From the NCBI GenBank assembly GCA_003427395.1, contig BFEA01000263.1, positions 1,682,716-1,710,865 on the forward strand: a stretch of 28,150 nt of DNA, in the 5' to 3' direction. Of the stretch, positions 18,855 to 26,699 are shown piece by piece. The notes beneath the pieces are model-generated. The model saw only the letters and a list, made by a program, of their open reading frames with translations. It had not been told where the DNA came from and ran no database searches. The stretch comes from Chara braunii. Taxonomy: Eukaryota > Streptophyta > Charophyceae > Charales > Characeae. The position numbers and the translations under genes were made by a program. Position 1 is the stretch's first letter. Each line of letters starts with the position of its first letter.

Positions 18855-20800
18855 ATGGCCGACGACGTGTCACAAGCCACCGACTTGGCGACAACCTCAA
18901 CACCCGGTTCCATACCCGTGTCGACGGACCAGGGCCATCATCCCCAGAGGGATCTGCAGACCGTCCTCACCTTCCTCCTTGCTGCCATCCAGGCGCAAAT
19001 GGCGACCCTTGCGCCCATACAAACGCCGGTGGCAACTCTTGCCACGGGCATGCGGCAACTCCAGGATGTTCTCCGTCCTTCCTCTCCCAACTCTCTGTTC
19101 TGCTGACTCCTAGTCCGGGTTCCCAACCCTCCAAAGTGGTGGCCATGGTGGGGCTTCCTCCTCCGCTGCCCCTGACCCGATCATCCTGGTGACCGTCCAC
19201 GCTCCTAGCGCGGCAACCACCACGGGCCAGGCCTTCCCTAACTCTACGGGCGCACCCGCCCAGATTTCGGTCACTACAGCCACGGGACCACAACCCTCTG
19301 TCGTAGTCTCATCTTTTCCGGGTGCCTCGCTTCTCCCTCCCCTTCGCACGACCACCGCGTCACCTAGCTCTCCCCCTTATGGGATGCCCCGTGTCGCTCG
19401 TGCGTCTACTTCCCCTCCTCCTCCTCCTCCTCCTCCTCGCTCGATCTACGTCCGACGTCTCGAGGCCGAGCTTGCCCAGACCTGGTCCGACCTCGCCCTC
19501 TTACGCCTTCTACCACCCCTACCCTCATAGGTGGTCACGCCTTCGGGTGCACCCCCTTCTTCCTCTACTCTTCCATCCATGCAAGCTCGCTTCCCTCGCC
19601 CTGCACCCCCTCCACCCCCATCCTACCTCCTTCCTAATTCATCGGTTGTTGCAACCTCTTCTACCGCATCTCCTGCACAGTTTGCCGCTGTTTTCCCCAC
19701 CGCTCCACCATGCGGCCAAAAGCGTACAGTCAACTACACCCCCTTTTCCAGGACCTGCACCGACTTACTCGGTCGTAGCGCAGGCCTCTGCTCCTCGATC
19801 TCCTCGCCGCCAAAACGATGGCGCACCACTCATCCGCTTTACGGATATTGCCATGTATGACGGTACAGGGATACGCGTGTCTCGTTGGTTGCAGTTTGCC
19901 ACCCGCACGCTCCAGCTCATGAACGTCCCACTCGATCTCTCCACGCGCATGCGTGGCGGTTCTTTTAATGTCTGGGAGGATTTCTAAACTCACTCCCGTA
20001 GTGAGGGTCGGATCCCGACCTTTATGGATTTCCTGGCATTCCTCGACTATCGCTTCGGAGCCCGACAAGACGTGACTGACGCCTTCGAGTGTGCCGGCCT
20101 GGACCGCCATATCCAGGTTTTTCAGGACGCCCGCCTCATTTGCGATGTGGCGTTCCTCCCCAAGGCTACCCTCATCGATTGCTTTTTGGCCAACCTTCCC
20201 CTTAAGTACCGCTTCAGTTATGGCAGTATGACTTCACATCGGCCCTGCAGGCTTACGAGGCCGCCAAGGCCCATTAGCGGATGCGGGCTCGTCTTCACCC
20301 CACTTCCGCCTTCCAGCCTCATCATATTGGTTACGCTCCCTCCTTGTCTCACGACACTTCCTTGCACCGTTCGCCTTTCCACGATCATCCCCACCATTCC
20401 ACGCAGCAGGGCCGCCACTTCTCGCACCGCTTCAGCGTGCTCGAGTATGGTGAGCAGGATGTTGTTGCCCCGCTGTCACTTGAGGGTCACCATAGCGACG
20501 ACCTCGACCTCTGCGAGGCCATCCACTACCGCCTGTAGGACTCTACCCTCCCTATAGCCGAGCGCTTCCAGCTCGCCCTCTCCACCCTCTCTCAGGCACA
20601 CAGTCGCTTTGGTCACGCTGGCGCATCGCCCCCCGAGGTCCCTCATCAAAACCTCCCTCCGGGCTTTATCCCTTCTCGTGGTGTCCTTTCCGCTGAGCAG
20701 CGCGCCGCCATTTTGGGCCGGCGTGGGTGTTTACGTTGCCGCCAAGACGGTCACACCTCCTTGCGGTGCTCTTACACCACCAGCCTTGACTACCACTACA
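18855..20800 (+). pseudogene. gag: gag (capsid-nucleocapsid), broken
   Basis: Gag makes the virus-like particle and binds the element's RNA. The first ATG in good context (TCATGG) at 18855 opens an 83-residue N-terminal piece with a Gln/Leu/Ala-rich helix-like part, ending at a stop at 19104. A Pro/Ser-rich linker with a (CCT)n run near 19413-19437 is out of frame. The capsid resumes in another frame at 19808 (motif MYDGTG, then W, then NVP), hits a TAA at 19985, continues in frame from 20024, and shifts frame near 20225. There is a TAG near 20275 and another at 20536. The nucleocapsid zinc knuckle CLRCRQDGHTSLRC, of the form C-X2-C-X4-H-X4-C, is intact at 20728-20769. The TAA, the frameshift and the first TAG also occur in the second copy; the 20536 TAG does not. 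Confidence 0.85.
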
Positions 20801-21111
20801 CGGAGCTTTCCCGCCAGCATTGTGCTCAGTCCCCCCCCGGCGTCTCGTATCCCCGCGGCGCCTCCTAGCCACGGTGCAGTGTACACCTGCTCCCTCATCA
20901 GTAGTCGGCTTCTCAACATCCCCGTCGTGGTTTGCCCCTCTCGCTACTGGAGTTGAGGTATCGCAGGACCCTACAGAGTGGATTCAACCATTTGTCGCAA
21001 GACCGTCTACACCTCCGTAGACCATCGTCTCCCCTCCTACCTCTCCACAACTACCGACGTGATCAGCCATCCGCTCAGCCCGTTGCATCGAGCAACTTGC
21101 GACTCGCGAGG

Positions 21112-21302
21112 AAATTGTGTCCTCCTTTCTGGACTTGAGCATGCTCCAGGTTCGTCAAGAGCGACTCACCCTCCATGTTGCTGCACTGCATTGTCTTCTT
21201 GCCATCNAAATTGTGTCCTCCTTTCTGGACTTGAGCATGCTCCAGGTTCGTCAAGAGCGACTCACCCTCCATGTTGCTGCACTGCATTGTCTTCTTGCCA
21301 TC
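21112..21302 (+). repeat. Exact 95 bp direct duplication split by one N
   Basis: 21112-21206 and 21208-21302 are identical over 95 bp, with a single N at 21207. The same 95 bp forms the last 95 bases of the window (28056-28150). A perfect copy in decayed sequence, joined by an N, is what two contigs sharing an overlap look like when scaffolded without merging. Treat it as an assembly scar between gag and protease; the true sequence probably has one copy. Confidence 0.85.
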
Positions 21303-21653
21303 CTCTCTGACCCTGATCGCACCCTCCCGATCATTCAAGTACGGCTCGACCTCCANGAGGGTGTACTTAGCGTTGTGGGATTCCGCTTCTCAGGCGATTT
21401 CATTCACCCACAGGTGGTGAATAAAGCACGCTTACCCACGACAGGGTCTCCGACNNCCATCTTCGTCACCCTAGGAGATGACAAGACCCAACGCTTCTTC
21501 GATCAAACGGTCACCNNCCTCCCTTTCTTCCTCACTCTGGAGCCGACTTATCGTCCCCCGACGTCTCGTCGTCACCGCTCCTCTACACATTTCGATGTGA
21601 TGGAGATGGGGTACGACTTCAGTCTCGGAACTCCGCGGTCTTGTAGGTTCTGA
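21303..21653 (+). pseudogene. Aspartic protease region of pol, broken
   Basis: In the family this protease cleaves the Gag-Pol polyprotein. The frame continues through the duplication above. Residues like SGDFIHPQVVNKARLP follow where the catalytic Asp-Ser/Thr-Gly should be, and YDFSLGTP near 21615-21638 matches the C-terminal LG-hydrophobic block of Ty3 proteases. The catalytic motif is not readable in this frame (GFRF in its place); a shifted frame there reads D-S-A, so a small indel beside the active site is likely. Several undetermined bases (21356, 21455-21456, 21515-21516) add doubt. It ends at a stop at 21651. Confidence 0.7.
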
Positions 21654-21740
21654 AGTACTGAGGCCGAATGGACGACTAACACTCTCGTTCTCAGAACGAA
21701 GTGTGGACAGACATATCACGTACCTTTCATAGGTACCACC

Positions 21741-22131
21741 GTGACACCACGCCCCGATCCTCCTCCCCCGGAGCCTTCCGTGCCCACATCATTTTCTACT
21801 ATCATCGTCACCTTGCCTCGACAGTTTGCCCACTTCATTCTCGAAGATGACGTCACCTTCTTTACAGGGAACATTATAGATCTCTTGCACTATGATCCAC
21901 CCTGTCCAAATGTCGATCTCATCTCTCTGGAGCCAGATCCTCCTTCTATCTCCATGGCTTCCATCTCTACTTCCCTCCCTCCGCCGTCCTTCGAGGTAAC
22001 CTTGTCATCGTGCGCCGACGCTGACGCTGAGGAACTCACACGCTGGACGGCCGACCTGGAGCCCGCAGTCCTCGACCTCCTTCGAGAGTACCACGATGTT
22101 TTTCCATCGTCATTCTCGTACACCACCGATG
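21741..22131 (+). pseudogene. Protease-RT linker of pol
   Basis: A 131-residue open frame, rich in Pro, Ser and Asp, that connects protease to reverse transcriptase. Its end ([15 protein letters not shown]) matches the conserved lead-in HDVFP before the RT of Ty3/gypsy elements. It closes at TGA near 22134 because of a one-base-type frameshift at about 22120; the RT continues in the next frame. Confidence 0.75.
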
Positions 22132-22794
22132 TGTGATGTCGAACACTCCATCCAGCTTGTGCCTGAATATCGTGTTCACCACCAAACACCCTACAGACTC
22201 TCGATCCCCGAAGTCACTGAACTCGAGCGTCAGCTTGAGGAGCTCATGAGACTGGGTTTCATTAAGCCCGGCAACTTCCCGTGGGGTGCACCTGTCCTCT
22301 TTGCTCGCAAAACGGATGAAACTCTCCGTCTCTGCATCGATTATCGCAGTCTCAACCGCTACACAATTAAGAATAGTTACCCCATGCCTCGTTCCGATGA
22401 GTTTTTCGACCGCCTAGAAGACAACTGGTTCTTTACAAAGATTGATCTTCNTAGCGGTTACCATCAGATCCTCGTCGTTGCAGCGGACCAACTAAAGGCA
22501 ACGTGCCGATCATGCTTCGGCCACTATGAGTTTATAGTGATGCCATTTGACCTCGCCAACGGACCTGCTACCTTCCAGACGANGATGAACGACATCTTCA
22601 GGAACATCCTGGAGTTATACGTTCTCATATATCTCGACGATTTCCTGATCTACAATCGTACCCTTGAGGAGCATCTCAGACACCTCCGCGACGTCCTTGA
22701 NCGCTTCCGCAGACATGGCTTATACGCCAATCTAAGCAAGTGTCGCTTTGCCCAACACAAAGTGGATTTCTTAGGACACTATGTGTCTGACTAG
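22132..22794 (+). pseudogene. pol: Reverse transcriptase domain of pol
   Basis: This domain copies the RNA genome into DNA in the cytoplasmic particle. The frame is open for about 220 codons. In order: a lead block ([12 protein letters not shown]), [39 protein letters not shown], the first catalytic Asp in KIDL (Asp at 22444-22446) followed by SGYHQI, MPFDLANGPATFQ, and the catalytic YLDD at 22630-22641, then FLGHYVSD. Most active-site features are intact. The usual MPFGLTNAPATF block has Asp for Gly, a G-to-A type change. Undetermined bases at 22451, 22583 and 22701 leave three residues unknown. It ends at TAG 22792-22794. Confidence 0.95.
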
Positions 22795-23561
22795 GGTCTC
22801 CACATGTCACTGCTATTGTGGAGTGACCCATCCCTATATTCGCCAAGCAGCTTCGCAGTTTCCTAGGCCTCACTAGTTACTATAGTAATTTCATCCAGGG
22901 ATACTCTAGGTATTCCTACATCCTTGTCTCTACCCTCCTTCGGAAGAACCAGCTATGGGTTTGGACACCCCTCCACGAGGACACCTTCCACGCCCTCAAG
23001 AAGGCGGTGACATGTGCACCGGTTCTCCACCTACCTGATTTTGATCGCCCTTTTATCCTTACCACCAATGCGTCAAACTTTGATGTAGGAGCAGTGCTTT
23101 CTCATATTCTCCCCTCCTTTCTTGATTCCTCTCATCCTCGCATCCCTCACTTCCCACCCCCTACCCCTACGATCGCTTCCTGCCTCACACCTACTCGTCC
23201 AACTACTAACGACTCTTCTGTTGACTATTCTCCTACCATCGTTGAGGATGGCACTGTCGATTCTCGCTCATGTGATTGTCCGATAGCCTTCTACTTCCGT
23301 CAGTTACTGCCCGCCGAGATAAACTACACTTCTGATGAATGTGAGGTTCTCGCAGGAGTTTATGCCACTCGGCACTGGCGTCACTACCTGCATGGGGCAC
23401 CATTCACGGTGCGCACGGACAACTCTGTTGTCCAGGCTTTTCTGACAAAGCCGAAGCTCACTCCTCGACAGGCTCGAGGGTGGCGCGACCTATCCGAGTT
23501 TAGTTTCACCACTGATCACATCAAGGGTGAGATCGATCGGGTCGCGGATGCCTTATCCTGA
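22795..23561 (+). pseudogene. pol: RT connection and RNase H domain, with insertion
   Basis: RNase H removes the RNA strand after reverse transcription. It follows the RT in a different frame: an in-frame TGA at 22824-22826 sits where the family has an invariant Trp before Pro. Then come QLRSFLGLTSYYSNFI, LHEDTFHALKKAV and the start of RNase H at TTNASNFDVGAVLS. The family's catalytic Asp is Asn here (codon AAT, 23067-23069). About 50 Pro/Ser/Thr-rich extra residues then separate GAVLS from CPIAFYFRQL; other Ty3/gypsy proteins have only a short loop there. The rest is normal: HWRHYLHGAPFTVRTDNS, then DHIKGEIDRVADALS. The frame is open from 22827 to the TGA at 23559. Confidence 0.9.
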
Positions 23562-23574
23562 CGCCCTGCCATAA

Positions 23575-24895
23575 TCTGAAGCAGATCCAGCTCACTGCCA
23601 TCTCCGTCACCACCGTCCACCACTCAGTGACCGATGAGTTTCGCACTCAGTACGACCACTGCCCCGACTATCGCAACATCCATGCGACCCTTCGGAGTGG
23701 CAAAACCATCCCGAACTACTCTCTTGGGGACAACGGTCTTGTGTACTGACACAGTTCAGAGGGCACCAGAGAGGCCCGCATTTGCGTTCCCTCCACTGGA
23801 GAGCTTCGTGTCCGGGCAGTCGCAGAGTTCCATGACCAGGCAGCCGCTGATCATATAGGCTTCGACAAGGTGTTGGCTTGTGTGAGTCGCCTGTGCGTCT
23901 AGCTGAAGCGCAATGAATTTGTGAAGGACTACGTCGCAGAGTGTCCCACCTATCAGGAGGTGAACAGTGTGAACCACCTCCCTTATAGTTTGCTCCAACC
24001 TCTTCCTATCTCTGAGGGTCGTTGGCAGTCCATCACAATGGACTTTATCGCCCCCCTTGGTCCTCCGACCCCCCGCGGTCATGATGCTATCCTGGTCGTC
24101 GTCGACCACTTCACAAAGAGTACACGCTTTGTTCCGTGTCGCTATTCAATAAGTGCACGTGAGGTTGCCGACATCGTGTTTGACCGAGTCGTGCGTGACC
24201 ACGAGTTACCCCCGAGCATCATATCTGACCGTTACCCTCGCTTTACCAGCCGATTCTAGCGATGGCTCCACGAGGTGTACGGCACCCAGCTCCGCTTCTC
24301 CTCGTCTTACCATCCCCAGACTGATGGTCAGACCGAGGTCACGAACAAGACTCTCGACGATATTCTCTGAAAGATTGTTCGTGACAACTAGCAATGAGAT
24401 CTCCATCTTACCCATGCGGAGATAGCCTACAATCACGCCGTTCCGCCAGCCACGGGGATGTCACCTTACTATTGTGACCTCGGCTATCACCCTCGTGTTC
24501 TTATAGACTTCCTTCGACCGGCACAGATGCACCCCGATGCGAGTTGTCCCGCGCTGGATGATTGGATTGCACACGTGACGTCGATCATGAAGACCGAGCA
24601 TGAGTACATAGCCGCTTCCCAGACTCGCATGGCCGCACATGCGAACTGATCGAGGATGAATCATCCATTCAAAGTCGGTGATTATGTGTTTGTCGACGCC
24701 CACCACGTACAGCTCGAAGCGGACATGCTTCGCAAGTTCTGACGTCGCTTCTTTGGCCCATGCCGCATTCTCCATGCCGTCGGTTCTTATATGGTATATA
24801 GCTTGGTCAACTTCCCTGTGAAGCTGCCCGATTACCTACGCCAGACTCGTGTGCACGATGTCTTCGTTACTGAGTCCCTACCACAGACCGTCTGA
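23575..24895 (+). pseudogene. pol: Integrase (zinc-binding, DDE core, GPF/Y)
   Basis: Integrase inserts the DNA copy into the chromosome. All of it lies in one frame but is cut by stops at 23747, 23900, 24257, 24368, 24389, 24395, 24647, 24740 and 24893. The N-terminal zinc site keeps both His (EFHDQ, ADHIG) and the first Cys (23942-23944), but the second Cys is Tyr (TAT at 23951-23953). The DDE residues are all present: Asp in TMDFIAPL (24041-24043), Asp in ISDR (24227-24229) and Glu in HPQTDGQTEV (24335-24337). The last two have 35 residues between them, the standard spacing. A GPF/Y module (RFFGPCRIL) follows near 24745-24770. Stops 23900, 24257 and 24395 replace tryptophans expected by family alignment. 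Confidence 0.93.
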
Positions 24896-24950
24896 GCGTT
24901 TCGCGGGACGACCATACGAGCGTCGTCCACCCATAATGGTGGACGGCCAC

Positions 24951-25306
24951 GAGGAGTTCCTCGTTTCAGACATTATTGGTCACCGAGTCACCTACGACAC
25001 TACGACAACCCTTCTCACGTCAAGTATCTCGTACGTTGAAAGGGTTACCCTGATGAGGAGGCTACTTGAGATCCCTTCGAGCACTTGCAGCACGCTCGCT
25101 TGTTGGTGCGTGCCTATGACCACGCCCGTCGTGCTGGGTTAACTGCTCCTCCGCAGCCCACTGACCCTCTTCCTTCTCCCTCACCCGAGGAGACTGCTGA
25201 AGTCGAGCCTGCTTCATTTGAGGCAGCCCTTCAGCAGCAGCCGGATGCTTCTAAGCGTCCACAGCGCACTCGTCGTCGTCCTTCTCGATACGACCATAAA
25301 CTCTGA
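24951..25306 (+). pseudogene. Chromodomain and C-terminal tail of integrase
   Basis: In chromoviruses this domain is thought to bind methylated histone tails and direct integration. The first half (EEFLVSDIIGHR) is read from 24951; a frameshift near 24990-25005 leads into HVKYLVR-stop-KGYPDEEAT-stop-DPFEHLQ. Both stops (TGA at 25037 and 25067) replace the two core tryptophans (normally RWKGYP and ATWDP or ATWEP). After the domain there is a tail of about 65 residues, rich in Pro and Glu and then basic (KRPQRTRRRPSRY), ending at TGA 25304-25306. The basic tail may be a nuclear-localisation segment. Confidence 0.88.
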
Positions 25307-26417
25307 CTTATCTTCCCACGTCCTTGACTTCTCGGTACTCCATCCACTCCAGTTTCGCTACTTCAGCTCGTCGACGTTGCGGCTCTTTCTCGACGACATT
25401 TTGGACTTCTCTTCATGGACGTCATTGGCAACTCCACGAACTTTGCCACGATCAGCTCTACCTACTTTAGATATCGTTCAGACGTCGTTACTCTCTTACG
25501 ACTTTACCCTGTACAGTACCTTGGTTGTGTCACCTGATGGTCTCCCTTAGCCGGGTTCCTGTGAGTGGGTTTTCCTTTTGTATACGCATAGGCATCGGAA
25601 CCGTAGCGTTGCCCTGGCTACCCAGCTTACGGATCTAGCTCCGACTTCCCTCACCTTAGGAGTCATTTGCATGATTCCCTTACCCATTACTTTTTCTACC
25701 CTATGCCGGCCCCCATTTCCTAGTTAGGCAGCCTTGCATGCTTCATCTAGGTGCGCCCAGTATATCTGGCTCCCTTATTCCCTTGCATGGTCGACCCCTA
25801 CACCCCTTCAGTTGAGCATTACCAGCCCTGATGGTCTATCTGTTAGGGTCATTGGTTCTGTTCGCTCCCAGTTCCCTACCCTCATTGAGCCTGATGACAT
25901 GTGTCTCCCTGTCCTTATGTGTGGATGCCCTTAGGAGTTATCGACGCCTAGGCTGCATTTGCCACCCTCAGAGACCATCCCACCCTATGGTTTGCGACAC
26001 ACCCCTGTTGTGACATATGGTTGTCTTGTTATTGTTTTGTTGCTCTCAGATTGAGGCCTCTGCCTCTGACATTTCTAGGATTTAGTTGTCTTTGCTTTGG
26101 CCGTTCTTAGGACTTGTACACTAGTCATTTGTTTCCAGACTGAGGCAATTGCCTCAAATATTCTAGGATTTAGTTGTCATTACTTTCTGCTTTTCCTAAG
26201 ACATGTATACTAGTTAGTTGCTTTCTGCTTTCACTTAGGCTGTTAGTTGTGACATTGCTGCTTTTGTGACATTTTCTATCCTAGGTTGCAACGCATGAAC
26301 TCAGCATGGAGCTTGCTCCGCATCCTAAACTACTCGGGTTATCTTTTCTTTGGTAGAGTTCCGCTTCTTGGCGGAAACGTGCTTGTATCTAGGCAATCCA
26401 TCACAGGTTAAGGATTG
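25307..26417 (+). other. 3' non-coding region of the element
   Basis: About 1.1 kb between pol and the 3' LTR without a recognisable gene. An 89 bp direct duplication lies at 26047-26135 and 26136-26224: each unit starts CAGAYTGAGGC, contains TTCTAGGATTTAGTTGTC and ends with a TAGT and CTTTC stretch; the two are about 75 percent alike. A strong polypurine tract, needed for plus-strand priming, is not visible before 26418; the last 15 bases are only weakly purine-rich. Confidence 0.65.
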
Positions 26418-26699
26418 TGTACCGGACCTCTGGTTGGCCTGTGAAACCAGCCCCTTGGCCTGTGAAACCAGCCCCTTGGCCTGTGAAACCAGCCCCTTGG
26501 CCTGTGAAACCAGCCCCTTGGCCTGTTCTCACAGGCCTGTGTTGTATCCGGGATAGTTTAGTTGAGGTCGGTACCTCTGTCGGTACCAGCCAGTCCAGTC
26601 ATGTCTAGTCAGTCCGCTGTGGTATACCCCAACCAAAGTCTAATCTTGGGATCATTCCACAATCGCACAATTTGGAGTATGCCCGTTGGAGTCTACATG
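26418..26699 (+). repeat. Truncated 3' LTR
   Basis: It starts TGTACCGG, aligning with 16472. Similarity to the 5' LTR runs to a GGAGTCTACATG block at about 26688-26699 (GGAGTCTGCGTG at 16658-16669). The remaining ~90 bp, the primer site, the leader and the first ~950 bp of gag are all absent, and gag sequence equivalent to 19797 follows at once. The LTRs differ by roughly 15-20 percent by eye, which indicates an old insertion if they belong to one element. Confidence 0.8.
26436..26519 (+). repeat. 21 bp minisatellite, four perfect copies, in the 3' LTR
   Basis: The unit begins GGCCTGTGAAACCAGCCC and is 21 bp long. Copies are at 26436, 26457, 26478 and 26499, identical to each other, followed by a partial unit GGCCTGTTCTCACAGGCC. 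In the 5' LTR the same site has only GGCCTGTG-CT-CACAGGCC, so the array grew at or beside that inverted repeat. Perfect identity means recent expansion or homogenisation. Confidence 0.92.

Larger units (their letters stand above)
16472..26699 (+). mobile_element. Ty3/gypsy chromovirus, near full length, defective
   Basis: About 10.2 kb in the order LTR, primer site, leader, gag, protease, reverse transcriptase, RNase H, integrase, chromodomain, 3' region, truncated LTR. The RT-RNase H-integrase order puts it in Ty3/gypsy, and the C-terminal chromodomain puts it among the chromoviruses, whose integrase tail is thought to read histone marks and guide insertion. Every module is recognisable, but gag-pol is broken by several frameshifts and more than a dozen stops, so it cannot make its own proteins. 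The 3' LTR lacks its last ~90 bp and abuts a second gag copy. No clear polypurine tract precedes the 3' LTR. The exact chromovirus lineage was not determined. Confidence 0.93.

Noticed and set aside
22824-25069. Alternative genetic code in which TGA or TAG means Trp
   Set aside because: TGA and TAG both replace Trp, TGA also falls at likely Arg positions, and the sequence also has frameshifts and lost catalytic residues; ordinary decay explains all of it.
26436-26556. Repeat protein with ACETSPL units
   Set aside because: The frame is a by-product of a 21 bp repeat inside an LTR.
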